Of a stretch of 48,177 bases of DNA, positions 21,182 to 32,315 are shown in pieces. Made by a program: the position numbers and the translations under genes. Position 1 is the stretch's first letter; each line of letters opens with the position of its first letter. The stretch is from Legionella sp. (GTDB lineage: Bacteria; Pseudomonadota; Gammaproteobacteria; Legionellales; Legionellaceae): contig JAACPN010000009.1 in assembly GCA_009995425.1 (NCBI GenBank), forward strand, positions 6,672 through 54,848, given 5' to 3'. Under the pieces are notes generated by a model that was given only the letters and a program-made list of their open reading frames with translations, made no database searches and had not been told where the DNA came from.

Positions 21182-21835
21182 ATGAATGACACCGTAGACA
21201 GAACAGCTAACCCGGTTTGGTTATCAACCTATGGCCTCTTGACAGCTGAACGCCTACTTGAACGATTTAATATAGCTTTATCACGCGAGGAATTACTGGA
21301 CGTTTTTAGAAACCCAAACAACCCTTATCACCACTTACTTACGGTACCCGTTAAAAATATATCGAATGGCATTGTCATCAAGCAAGTGCATGCGTATCAA
21401 GTGTATATGCAAAAACTTCTCATCGATTATAAGCTGAATTCAACAAAAGCAAACATCGAAAACGAGCAAAAATCAAAAGGTTCACCTAGCGAAATTGATC
21501 TAAAATATCAAGAACTCGTAGAAATAAGCGGAGTATTTGAAGAAAAAAAACATGCTCATCAACAATTGATTGCAAAAAGTCAGTCATGGCTTATTCAACA
21601 AACACGTGAGCGCATACTTGAAATAACTGCCGAAACTTCAAGCCAACTTGAAACGTTTTCTACACAAGCAGAAAGCTTACGACTGGCATTTTTAGACCTA
21701 ATTCAGCAATTTCGTGACTTAATTATTCAAACAACGGATATTTTAACAACCATGTCAGATTATAAGCTTGATCTTGAACAAATGAAGGAGAACAAAGCTT
21801 ACCTCGATTTTGCCCCCCTTTTTATAAAAAAATAA
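21182..21835 (+). CDS. Hypothetical coiled-coil protein
   Basis: I do not recognise this 217-aa protein. Its N-terminal part (WLSTYGLLTAERLLERFNI, SREELLDVFRNPNNPYHHLL) looks like a small folded domain, possibly helical and DNA- or protein-binding. Residues from about 110 to the end are Glu/Gln/Lys-rich long helices, probably a coiled coil. There is no signal peptide. It stands alone between the divergent GGDEF-EAL gene and the convergent Tgt-like gene. Nothing in the context gives its job. Confidence 0.6.
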   Translation: MNDTVDRTANPVWLSTYGLLTAERLLERFNIALSREELLDVFRNPNNPYHHLLTVPVKNISNGIVIKQVHAYQVYMQKLLIDYKLNSTKANIENEQKSKGSPSEIDLKYQELVEISGVFEEKKHAHQQLIAKSQSWLIQQTRERILEITAETSSQLETFSTQAESLRLAFLDLIQQFRDLIIQTTDILTTMSDYKLDLEQMKENKAYLDFAPLFIKK

Positions 21836-21864
21836 GCGTTAAGAATAACGACTCGCACCCTAGG

Positions 21865-22509
21865 TTAGGGTACTTGATGACGTGTCATCCATGCATTATG
21901 CATCACAAGCCAACGTTGACATAAAAGCGGGGTATGTGCATAGAGATGATGAAAATAAGCACGCGTAAACCCATCTGAGCACGCAGGACACGCGCATGCA
22001 CGATCCAACACTGAAAAATCCATCGCATATTTTTCATCCGTGATGAAATAAGTGCCTTCATCGCTTGATGAATACATGAGGCCCTGCAATGCATCGTGAC
22101 CGGGTTTATTGCCTTTATCAAAATCATATTCAACGTGTTTGGAGCAAATATCAGGATAATCCTGTGTTGCTCGCGACAATAAATACACAGGCAAAGCCAC
22201 GTGCTCTGGGTTTAAATGCTGAATCAACAATAAAATTTCATCATAAGTAAAGTGTAATGTTTGGCCATCATATTTTGAACGAAGCACGCATTGCTCTCTG
22301 GCATTATGGGGTATGTCTAATGCGTTCAGCACCAGCTCACCGGGCCAATCCCAGTAAGCCTTCAAGCTATCCAGCTGCTGCAAAACAGCGAGGCCGGGTT
22401 TGAGCAATAACTCACCAAGATCACACGCGGCAAGCTTCACATCAATCGAAGCCCAATCAGCAACCGTAAGTACCAAACCGGCTTCAGCGGTTAAACTTGG
22501 AACAAACAT
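21865..22509 (-). CDS. Half-length Tgt-like protein (C-terminal zinc-binding part of queuine tRNA-ribosyltransferase)
   Basis: The C-terminal third matches the zinc-binding end of bacterial Tgt: KYAMDFSVLDRACACPACSDG near residues 158-180, FTRAYFHHLY, and LVMHNAWMT with the zinc His. The CxCxxC...H ligands are all present. The protein has only 214 aa against about 370-400 for Tgt. The N-terminal barrel half with the substrate-binding and catalytic Asp phrases (such as DSGGFQ) is absent, and its own N-terminus is unlike Tgt. It sits 29 bases after queA, the usual position of tgt, with AAGGA before its ATG. A guanine-exchange activity is unlikely. It may be a reduced paralogue or an accessory subunit. 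Confidence 0.65.
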   Translation of the reverse strand: MFVPSLTAEAGLVLTVADWASIDVKLAACDLGELLLKPGLAVLQQLDSLKAYWDWPGELVLNALDIPHNAREQCVLRSKYDGQTLHFTYDEILLLIQHLNPEHVALPVYLLSRATQDYPDICSKHVEYDFDKGNKPGHDALQGLMYSSSDEGTYFITDEKYAMDFSVLDRACACPACSDGFTRAYFHHLYAHTPLLCQRWLVMHNAWMTRHQVP

Positions 22510-22538
22510 ACCCGTCCTTATGTTTTATAAAATAAAAT

Positions 22539-23567
22539 TTAGAGCAATAACGTGACATCGCCATAACTAAAAAATCGATACTTTTTAGCAATCGCTTCGT
22601 GATATAACGCCATGGTCTGCTTATGCCCAATAAACGCCGAAACAAGCATCAACAAGGTCGATTGAGGTAAGTGAAAATTGGTGACTAAACCATCACAAAC
22701 TTTAAATTCATACCCTGGATAAATAAAAATATCCGTATCGGATTTTTGAGGTCTTAATTCGCCATCACGTGCAGCACTTTCTAAACTACGCATGGCGGTT
22801 GTGCCCACAGCAATCACGCGCTTACCTGCTGCTTTTGCTTGTGATACAGCATCACATAACGCTTCGTCCACATGAAAACGCTCGCTATGCATTTTATGAT
22901 CCGTGATTGTATCGGCACGTACCGGTTGAAACGTCCCTGCCCCAACATGCAGCGTAACATAGGCTATGTTAACCCCTTTGGCTTTCAGCTGCTCAATCAT
23001 GGCATCATCAAAATGCAAGCCCGCTGTGGGCGCCGCAACCGAACCTTTATGTTTTGCATACACCGTTTGATAGCGTTCAACATCGGGCTTATCATCTTCG
23101 CGTTGAATATACGGCGGAAGCGGTATATGGCCGATAGCATGCAGCATGGTCTCAATCACGCCGTCATCTAACATACGGCATAAATAGAGATCGTCTTGTT
23201 TTTCAATGACCTCAATGCGCCAATGACCATCAAATTGAATTTCTGTTCCAGGCTTGGGCGATTTACTGGCTTTGATGTGCGTCAAAAACGTATCGTCCGT
23301 TAAAATACGTTCGATCAAAAGCTCAACTTGACCACCGGTTGTTTTTTGACCATACAAGCGCGCAGGAATGACCCGGCTATTATTCATCACCAATAAATCA
23401 CCAGGATTTAACGCATCTGCAAACGATACAAACTTAGTATGCTCGATGGTTTCTGTGGCCCGTGTGTAACGCAACAAACGCGAATCACGACGATTCGCGA
23501 GTGGGTACTGTGCAATCAGTTCGGGGGGTAGTTCAAAGTCAAAATCTTGTGTCGATAGCGTCGTCAT
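22539..23567 (-). CDS. queA: S-adenosylmethionine:tRNA ribosyltransferase-isomerase
   Basis: Transfers and rearranges the ribosyl group of SAM onto preQ1-modified tRNA to give epoxyqueuosine. The 342-aa length is normal. Family phrases are present: DFDFELPPELIAQYPL, RDSRLL, LLVMNNSRVIPARL, SVAAPTAGLHF, TLHVGAGTFQPVR, MHSERF, VGTTAMRSLE and TNFHLPQSTLLMLVSAF. It precedes the Tgt-like gene in what would normally be a queA-tgt unit. Confidence 0.96.
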   Translation of the reverse strand: MTTLSTQDFDFELPPELIAQYPLANRRDSRLLRYTRATETIEHTKFVSFADALNPGDLLVMNNSRVIPARLYGQKTTGGQVELLIERILTDDTFLTHIKASKSPKPGTEIQFDGHWRIEVIEKQDDLYLCRMLDDGVIETMLHAIGHIPLPPYIQREDDKPDVERYQTVYAKHKGSVAAPTAGLHFDDAMIEQLKAKGVNIAYVTLHVGAGTFQPVRADTITDHKMHSERFHVDEALCDAVSQAKAAGKRVIAVGTTAMRSLESAARDGELRPQKSDTDIFIYPGYEFKVCDGLVTNFHLPQSTLLMLVSAFIGHKQTMALYHEAIAKKYRFFSYGDVTLLL

Positions 23568-23639
23568 TTACAGTACAGCTCTTTAAAATTAATTCTTATG
23601 TTCTTTATTTTATCATAAAGATTTCTTGCCAATCCACTG

Positions 23640-25016
23640 TCACGTACCATCCGCAAGCAATCGATTCAATTGTCCCGCCAAATAAAACGGCAACGACAGC
23701 AAACGATATGAGCACGCATCTTGATGAGGTATTTTTACTTTATCATCCAAAATGCTGGGCTTATCTGCATTAAAGCGCACAGCAAAAGGCCAATGTTTTT
23801 CATGAATAAAATAATGCAACGATTTTAATCGTCCGGTTTTTCCTGCTTTTACTTCAATAGGAATAATCTGATTTTCATATTGCCATACATAATCCAGCTC
23901 AGCGGAAGACTGAGCTTGCTCACGTACCCAATAATATAATTCTGGCATCTGATACGTTGGAAACAATTGAAATAAGGTTTGACCAATAAATTGCTCAGCA
24001 AGACTGCCTCGATTAACCCATGCCCAATCCGGAGCATGAATAATCGATAAATGACTCAAGCCCAGTGCAGAACAAAGAAGTCCGATGTCCAGAAAAATGG
24101 CTTTAAAAATTTTATGATCAAGCTGCGCTCTCAGCGGTAAACCCGTTGAATGACTATGAAAAACAAGATGTATTACTTTAGCCAAATTTAAATAATCCAA
24201 GGCCTCTTTAACCTGCACCGATTTACTATCAGGATCAAGATGCGAATATTTTATTTTTTGCCCCATTAAACCAGGTAACGTTTTAAAAACACGCCGAAGA
24301 AGTGGTATTTGTTTAACTCGACCGTACTTATGAAAGTCATCTTGATAACTTTGTAAAATATTTTGCTTAATGTTCTCAACTTCATGAAAATCTTGATGCT
24401 CGGCGTAATGCGCAACAACTTCGGGCATTCCTCCGATTAACCAGTACACTTTCATCAAGGTCAAGCAACGATGATGAATAGGACTTGGGATGGCTTCCCG
24501 AACAGAAGCTGACCGAATCCAGTCCAATAAAACCCCTTCCCCTTGTGCCATTAAGAAATCTTCAAACGAAAGAGGACCTAAATGAAAATATTCAATTCGT
24601 CCAACGGGCACCGAGAACTCAGGCTCGGCCAATACAAACTCCAACAATGATCCTGCGGCAATCACCGCCAACTCAGGACATTCTTCATAAAAATAGCGCA
24701 AAAGCTCAATCAAGTGCGGTGTTGCCTGAATTTCATCCAAAAATAGGATCGAGGTTTTCGGTTGAATCACGTGTTTAAAATGAATACTTAAATGATTCAA
24801 AATAATCGCTGGATCTTTACTTTGAAAATAATCCGCATGCTCAGGATAACGTTCAAAATTAAGCTCAAAGCATGATCGCTCACTTAATTTAGCAACTTGA
24901 CGCACGAGGCTTGACTTTCCAACCTGCCTTGCACCACGAATAATAAGCGGCTTTCTCCCGACTTTATTGAGCCAATTCAAAAGTAAATCGGTTTCAGTAC
25001 GGTGAATCTGCATCAT
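23640..25016 (-). CDS. AAA_14/DUF4143-type ATPase
   Basis: A P-loop ATPase of the large prokaryotic family that pairs an AAA_14 domain with a DUF4143 C-terminus. The Walker A is GARQVGKSS near residue 28 and the Walker B is ILFLDEIQ, followed by the sensor-like AAGSLLEF. The C-terminal part has ELDYVWQYENQIIPIEVKAG, a D...ExK pattern like restriction-type nucleases. The physiological role of the family is unclear. The start is ambiguous among GTG 25019 and ATGs at 25016 and 25013. It lies between queA and ligA on the same strand but is not obviously part of either unit. Confidence 0.85.
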   Translation of the reverse strand: MMQIHRTETDLLLNWLNKVGRKPLIIRGARQVGKSSLVRQVAKLSERSCFELNFERYPEHADYFQSKDPAIILNHLSIHFKHVIQPKTSILFLDEIQATPHLIELLRYFYEECPELAVIAAGSLLEFVLAEPEFSVPVGRIEYFHLGPLSFEDFLMAQGEGVLLDWIRSASVREAIPSPIHHRCLTLMKVYWLIGGMPEVVAHYAEHQDFHEVENIKQNILQSYQDDFHKYGRVKQIPLLRRVFKTLPGLMGQKIKYSHLDPDSKSVQVKEALDYLNLAKVIHLVFHSHSTGLPLRAQLDHKIFKAIFLDIGLLCSALGLSHLSIIHAPDWAWVNRGSLAEQFIGQTLFQLFPTYQMPELYYWVREQAQSSAELDYVWQYENQIIPIEVKAGKTGRLKSLHYFIHEKHWPFAVRFNADKPSILDDKVKIPHQDACSYRLLSLPFYLAGQLNRLLADGT

Positions 25017-25078
25017 CACCCCAAAAATACAGGTTATTTTAGACTATATTAGGATATTATAAGGCCTTGTTTTTTATT

Positions 25079-27205
<2,127 letters not shown>

Positions 27206-27207
27206 TT

Positions 27208-28488
27208 ATGCCTTCGATTATGAATATTTTATTCTGTGTACTCGCTGCATCCGGAATCAGCATCATCACGATGGTGTTGCTTATTTTATCTCAAAAAAAA
27301 CAACAACAAACTTTAAGCTTGCTCCAGGCGCAACTTGAAAAATCAGAGCAGCGTTCTATACAACAGCTGCACCAAGTACAACTTGAGTTGCACGAGCGTT
27401 ACCAAACAGGCCAGCATACAATTCAAGCTAAATTCACCGAAAGTCAGCATAGTAATCAGCATATTATTCGAGAAAGCATTCAGCACCAAATGACGGACGT
27501 GCGTGAACAAATGAGCCATAGCTTTAAGCACCATGCAAACTCACTCACCACCCATCTGCAATCACTCACGGAAGAAATTCGCTCGCATCTGAACGGGGTG
27601 AGTCAACAGGTGAGTCAACGCCTAAACGAAGGTTTCGAAAAAACATCGTCTACCTTTACTGATATTGTTAAACGCTTGACCATCATCGATGAAGCACAGA
27701 AAAAAATTGCTGAACTCTCAACCCACGTCGTGAGTTTACAAGATGTACTCGTTGATAAACGCGCACGTGGTGCCTTTGGTGAAGTACAATTAGCGACGTT
27801 GCTTGCTAACATGCTCCCCAGCAATCATTACAGCTTGCAACATACCTTAAGCAATCAAAGACGTGCCGACTGTATTTTGTTTTTACCTGAACCAACCGGT
27901 CATCTTGTGATTGATGCCAAGTTTCCGCTAGAGACCTATCAAAAAATCATGAATGCCGAGCGAACCTCTGCTGAACGAAAAAGTTTGCAACAACAGTTTC
28001 GACAAGATTTACAAAAACATATCAAAGACATTGCGGAAAAATATATTATTCCGCATGAAACAGCCGACAGCGCCCTGATGTTTATTCCGGCAGAAGCGAT
28101 TTTTGCTGAAGTACACGCCAATTACCCTGAAGTGATTGCCTTATCTCAGCGACTTAAAGTATGGCTTGTGTCACCGAGTACGTTGATGGCCGTACTGACC
28201 ACAGCCCGCGCTGTTCTTAAAGATGATGCAACTAAAAAACAAGTGCATATTATTCAACAGCATTTGCATGCGCTTTCAGGTGACTTTCAACGTTTTGGCA
28301 AACGCATGGAGAAACTCACCAAGCATATTGATCAAGCTCAGCAAGACGCCACAGAAGTTAATTTATCCGCTAAAAAAATTACTCATCGATTCAGTAAAAT
28401 TGAATCGGTTGAGCTCGAGAGTATCATTGCACCTCATGCAACCTCTCCTGCAGCGCCGATCAAACCACTTGATGTCGGAGCAAAATAG
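27208..28488 (+). CDS. rmuC: DNA recombination protein RmuC homologue
   Basis: RmuC limits inversions and related rearrangements and is related to nucleases. An N-terminal membrane anchor (IMNILFCVLAASGISIITMVLLIL) is followed by a coiled coil (about residues 30-170) and the RmuC core: RGAFGEVQLATLLANMLP, ADCILFLPEPTGHLVIDAKFPLETY, DSALMFIPAEAIFAEV and LVSPSTLMAVLTTAR. At 426 aa it is normal to slightly short. ATG 27208 puts the anchor at the N-terminus; the longer frame from 27058 overlaps ligA and is rejected. Its 3' end contains one copy of the 15-bp direct repeat also found at 32316. Confidence 0.9.
   Translation: MPSIMNILFCVLAASGISIITMVLLILSQKKQQQTLSLLQAQLEKSEQRSIQQLHQVQLELHERYQTGQHTIQAKFTESQHSNQHIIRESIQHQMTDVREQMSHSFKHHANSLTTHLQSLTEEIRSHLNGVSQQVSQRLNEGFEKTSSTFTDIVKRLTIIDEAQKKIAELSTHVVSLQDVLVDKRARGAFGEVQLATLLANMLPSNHYSLQHTLSNQRRADCILFLPEPTGHLVIDAKFPLETYQKIMNAERTSAERKSLQQQFRQDLQKHIKDIAEKYIIPHETADSALMFIPAEAIFAEVHANYPEVIALSQRLKVWLVSPSTLMAVLTTARAVLKDDATKKQVHIIQQHLHALSGDFQRFGKRMEKLTKHIDQAQQDATEVNLSAKKITHRFSKIESVELESIIAPHATSPAAPIKPLDVGAK
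28458..28472. repeat. 15-bp direct repeat, left copy (inside rmuC 3' end)
   Basis: GATCAAACCACTTGA is repeated exactly at 32316-32330. The two copies bracket the kinase-like/RhoGEF gene and the group II intron remnant. In rmuC it encodes IKPL near the C-terminus; the right copy can also be read as IKPLE followed by a stop nine codons later. Confidence 0.55.
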
Positions 28489-28538
28489 AAATATCACCTT
28501 TTCACTTTATTCTAAAACTATTCTATTTCAAATCCACT

Positions 28539-28567
28539 TTGTATTTTTTATGTTATAAGTGTATAAT
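28539..28567 (+). promoter_or_regulatory. Promoter of the kinase-like/RhoGEF gene
   Basis: TTGTAT (28539-28544) and a perfect TATAAT (28562-28567) are 17 bases apart. Transcription would start near 28574, leaving a leader of about 25 bases that carries the ribosome binding site AGGTG at 28588-28592. Confidence 0.6.
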
Positions 28568-28598
28568 TAATTATCTTATATTGATTTAGGTGATTAAT

Positions 28599-31500
28599 AT
28601 GATTAATTTACGTAAGTTCAATCTAGAATCAAAAGAAAAAACAGGTGGGGTTACCGGAAGCCTTAAGGTTAAGCATGAATCAGGAGAATCGTATCAGTTA
28701 AAACCATCTATTTTGGATGCTAAAATTTATCGGCAAATTAAGGCCAATCAAACTGATCATGAAAATTTAGGTGAAGTGATTGCCGCATCTATTGCTCAAC
28801 GAATCCTTGGTACAAAGCGTGCACCTAAGGTTTCTACTGTCTATGATGATAAAAATAAAAAGATATTAGTAGCCTCTCAGTACCTAGATCATGTTGTTGG
28901 CACACTTGATGAGTATGGCATGGGGAATTATTTGCAAAATCAAGCACGCGTTAGACACATTAAAATTGTCACAGAAAATCCAGATAAAACGAGAGGTGAA
29001 ATTGCATGGAGCGAGCTCCCTCAATCCGTGCGTGATACGTTGGCCGAAGCTGTGGTTGCTTCCGCTATAGTGGGTGATCATGATATCAATCCTGGCAATA
29101 TGATGGTCTTGGCCGATGAGCGTGATGGTGAGCCATTCTATGAGGTTGCTCGAATTGATTTTGGCCATGCGTTTAATGATCTGATTCATGCTTCCTCCAC
29201 CTTTAATGGAGGGTTACATGATGTTGATAATCCAGTGTTTGATTTTCTGAATCGCACGCATCTTGCAGGACTATTTAAACGATCTGAACCATCCAAATTG
29301 TGGCGTGACTATCCCGGTCTTATGAACTCCCAAGAATTAATGAATGCGTTGTTAAAAATTGGAGACATGCATATTTCTGAGATTGAATTAGGTTCTGACG
29401 AAGCAAAAGCTGAGTTTATGGTGTTAATTCGATTGCTTCAAACAGAGGATCTGGAGAACCTGGCTCATGTGTTAAACGCACTTAAGCATATCTATCAGGC
29501 TATCTCGAGTGATGTACTGGATATTCAGAGCAACAGACAAGATGCTTATGTTGAGCAGTTGGTGGCGACGGTGTTTGATAAGATTAAATCTTATTGCATA
29601 GATAATGTACTTAATTCAAAAAAAGCTGGCGAAACGTTATCGATTCAAATGACAATAGATGAAGCAATTAAAGCTAAAAAGAACATTGTTATTTCAGAAC
29701 TTCCTAGGTTTGATGGGATAGGACCCACGTCACAATTAGCTTGGTTGAATTTAAATGGAGAAACAGAGAACTTTCATGGGACGATTGAAGAGTATGTTCG
29801 GCATAGAAATGAGCAACTAGAAGGAAACAGTATATGCATTGCAACACCATCTAATTCAGAAGCTGAAAAAACGTATAAAAAGCAATTAAAACAATTACGT
29901 GTGATAAGTGAGTTTTGTAAAACAGAACAAACCTTGTTGCGGTCGATTGGGAACTCAAAATCATTGTTAGTTTCGAGTGATATTGCTCGCTATGAAGAAA
30001 AATTAAGGTCCGTATTAGATCAGTATGATTCTGTATTGCGCTCGTCGACCGGGATAATGGATGAATTTAAAAAAATGGGTCTTCGTGCAGATAATTTGGT
30101 ACAACAGATACTTTTAAAGCAACCAAATGAACTATCTACCTCTGTCGATGATTGCACGTCATTAGTTAATGCGTTTAATGCATTTTATTTGAGTCAGGAT
30201 TTCAAATGTTATCTCGATAACTTGTTGATGCTAGCAAGTTCAACAGAGATGTTACAGCTTTTTTTAAACAAACTATCACCTTATCGTTATCGTCTTGAAC
30301 ATCAATCGATTGACGGACAAACTATTTCCTCCTATATGATGGCACCTGTTCAGCGATTTCCACGATATCGCTTACTTTTTGAAGAATTGGGAAAAGCTGA
30401 TTTAAGTATTCATAATTCAATTCATCAAGCAAAAGAATATTCAGCGAAGCTTAATCAATTTTTAGCGATAGAGTCCGGCTCGCTAAAGGCAAGATTATGT
30501 ATTGCAAGTGCGGAGAAGATGTATCTCGCAGCTGATATACCCGCCTATGTCTTAAATTGCATTGCCTCATGTCCCATGATTGCATCTGAAAAACCCATGT
30601 TAATCAATGAACGAAACGCATGGATAAGAACGCTGTTATTACATGCTTATCCAGATTTATTTGAGATGAACAATATGAAGTTTATAGTGCTGGGAGAAGA
30701 TAAAGAAAAAATAGAGGCGGCTTTAGGAATAAATCAGGAATATTCCGATTTTTGTCCCAATCGCTTTAACCAAGATCACTTAGAGGTATTATACCAAGAA
30801 AAAAACGAACCATTATGGAGAATATTAAAAGCGATTCAACCTGTAGAGCTTACAAAAGAAGGTTGTCCTGTTCCCGCTGTATTGGGCAAGTTTAGTCAGG
30901 CGAGAGTCGATGTAGAAGACTGTTTTAATACGCATCCTGCTCTTAAGTTAGGTATGGAAAATACAGAATTCTGTAGCCGCCAATATGACCGGCTAAAGGC
31001 TGCAGAAGGATTTGTGAAGAAGCATAGTGAGGATACCCATCTATTGGAAGAAAAATTGAGCATTTCTTCTCGTACGACTCGAACCTCATTGCTTGCCACG
31101 ATTGATTCTCGAAGACAACAGATGGCGAATAGACTTCAAGAGAGGCAAGCTAAAAACAAGTCTGATGATCCCTTACACCTAGCGTTTCGTAAACTGTTAG
31201 AAAGTGAAATCGAAGCGGATAATAAGATGTTTTTTTCATCAACCAAAGCTCAGATGGTAAATGCAAGAATTAACTATCTTTTGAACGACTTATGCCCAAA
31301 TCTATTGATGGCTACTTCGGTCTCGGAAGAAGATTCAAATAAACAAGCTCGTGTTCGTCGAGCTCTGGGAGGTCGATTTGTTGGAGAAACGTTGTTCGTT
31401 GATGTTGAACAATTTGATTATTCTGCTTTGCTTGAATTGTATCAAGACGATCATAATCTGTTGTGGTTGGTTCTTGCTTCATCTATTCCGCTGATCACAC

Positions 31501-32027
31501 CTCTTGATGTTCGAACCGTGTTTGAAGATGAACAGTATATAAAGCCGTCTATCGATTTTAAGACAAAAGTAGATATTTACCTTCAGATTGCAGATTCATT
31601 TAGAAGAGGAACCAATATATTAATCAACGACGAAGAAAAAATTACGTGTCCAACCTTACATGGATCGCACAAATGCGCCTATGAAATGTTGTGTTTGGCC
31701 AATGATCTGGCATTAATTTCCAAGGATCCTGAGTTAGAAATAATGGTTAAAGACTGCTGCACTGGTGATTTAGGACATTGGATTCAAGGTATGCAAGGGT
31801 TTGAAACGTCAATGGAAGCCGTTCAAGATCACGAACGTCGAGCCGACCAAGCAAAGAGAATGGATGATTTTAAAGGTCCTATCGGCAAACAAATGAAGAA
31901 GGGACTAGAGCATGCAGCTCAAAATTTCCTAAATTTCTTTAAACGTCCTCCAGAAGATCAAGATCAAGCAAAACAAACGAGTAGCTCCGCACCTACGCCT
32001 GGTCGATCTAAAGAAGCAGGGTCTTAA
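28599..32027 (+). CDS. Candidate effector: PI3/4-kinase-like N-terminal domain plus eukaryotic-type RhoGEF (DH) domain
   Basis: The protein has 1142 aa. Residues about 15-200 look like a PI3/4-kinase-type fold: YQLKPS with Lys35, a catalytic loop GDHDINPGNMMV near 158, and RIDFGHAF near 186 as the metal-binding loop. Residues about 425-630 match a Dbl-homology domain. CR1 is QLRVISEFCKTEQTLLRSI near 430. CR3 is MMAPVQRFPRYRLLFEEL near 580. A final helix AKEYSAKLNQFL follows. DH domains activate Rho GTPases and are a eukaryotic family. No PH domain is recognised after it. The Pro/Ser/Glu-rich tail (PPEDQDQAKQTSSS) fits a type IV secretion signal. ATG 28599 is 6 bases after AGGTG. The coding strand is G-rich over C, opposite to other plus-strand genes here. 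Confidence 0.8.
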   Translation: MINLRKFNLESKEKTGGVTGSLKVKHESGESYQLKPSILDAKIYRQIKANQTDHENLGEVIAASIAQRILGTKRAPKVSTVYDDKNKKILVASQYLDHVVGTLDEYGMGNYLQNQARVRHIKIVTENPDKTRGEIAWSELPQSVRDTLAEAVVASAIVGDHDINPGNMMVLADERDGEPFYEVARIDFGHAFNDLIHASSTFNGGLHDVDNPVFDFLNRTHLAGLFKRSEPSKLWRDYPGLMNSQELMNALLKIGDMHISEIELGSDEAKAEFMVLIRLLQTEDLENLAHVLNALKHIYQAISSDVLDIQSNRQDAYVEQLVATVFDKIKSYCIDNVLNSKKAGETLSIQMTIDEAIKAKKNIVISELPRFDGIGPTSQLAWLNLNGETENFHGTIEEYVRHRNEQLEGNSICIATPSNSEAEKTYKKQLKQLRVISEFCKTEQTLLRSIGNSKSLLVSSDIARYEEKLRSVLDQYDSVLRSSTGIMDEFKKMGLRADNLVQQILLKQPNELSTSVDDCTSLVNAFNAFYLSQDFKCYLDNLLMLASSTEMLQLFLNKLSPYRYRLEHQSIDGQTISSYMMAPVQRFPRYRLLFEELGKADLSIHNSIHQAKEYSAKLNQFLAIESGSLKARLCIASAEKMYLAADIPAYVLNCIASCPMIASEKPMLINERNAWIRTLLLHAYPDLFEMNNMKFIVLGEDKEKIEAALGINQEYSDFCPNRFNQDHLEVLYQEKNEPLWRILKAIQPVELTKEGCPVPAVLGKFSQARVDVEDCFNTHPALKLGMENTEFCSRQYDRLKAAEGFVKKHSEDTHLLEEKLSISSRTTRTSLLATIDSRRQQMANRLQERQAKNKSDDPLHLAFRKLLESEIEADNKMFFSSTKAQMVNARINYLLNDLCPNLLMATSVSEEDSNKQARVRRALGGRFVGETLFVDVEQFDYSALLELYQDDHNLLWLVLASSIPLITPLDVRTVFEDEQYIKPSIDFKTKVDIYLQIADSFRRGTNILINDEEKITCPTLHGSHKCAYEMLCLANDLALISKDPELEIMVKDCCTGDLGHWIQGMQGFETSMEAVQDHERRADQAKRMDDFKGPIGKQMKKGLEHAAQNFLNFFKRPPEDQDQAKQTSSSAPTPGRSKEAGS

Positions 32028-32071
32028 GGGCTTGGAAAGTAGGAGGGGCCTTACGGTCCCCGTCCTTTCAC

Positions 32072-32103
32072 ACCACCGTACGTGCGATGTCGCATACGGC
32101 GGT
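32072..32103 (-). ncRNA. Group II intron domain V hairpin
   Basis: The minus strand reads ACCGCCGTATGCG, loop ACAT, CGCACGTACGGTGGT. The stem pairs throughout except for the two-base CG bulge typical of domain V. The CGC at the catalytic triad position suggests a class IIC intron. Confidence 0.82.
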
Positions 32104-32116
32104 TTCAACTAAGCTT

Positions 32117-32257
32117 TTAACGCTTTAGCCTTATCATACAGTCTAAATAACCAGTCTTCGAGAAGTATTGGAAGCAGCCTGGCAGGTAAAGGTTCAATGA
32201 GCTTATCACCCATTCGAAGCTAACTCCTCGGTTACCCTTGCTTAACTTGTCTGACTG
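32117..32257 (-). pseudogene. C-terminal fragment of group II intron reverse transcriptase/maturase
   Basis: The open stretch encodes about 46 residues, including LSKGNRGVSFEWVISSLN and LYLPGCFQYFSKTGYL. This fits the maturase X-domain consensus (RNRG-S---VI--LN-YLRGW--YF). The frame is closed by a stop just upstream (32258-32260), and no reverse transcriptase domain remains, so it is a remnant. Confidence 0.72.
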
Positions 32258-32315
32258 TTAACCCAAGCTGCTGTGCAGCAACGACTAAAGGTGACATTTC
32301 TAATTTGCCGCTACA

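Larger units (their letters stand above)
32037..32257 (-). mobile_element. Degraded group II intron (3' end only)
   Basis: On the minus strand this stretch carries the end of a maturase reading frame, then domain V, then a domain VI-like hairpin (32042-32065, stem GGGG/CCCC with a GTAA loop). The 5' part of the intron and most of the reverse transcriptase are missing. It lies directly after the stop of the kinase-like/RhoGEF gene. The rest of the 373-base gap up to the next gene holds the right copy of the 15-bp repeat and no other gene that I can see. Confidence 0.8.
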
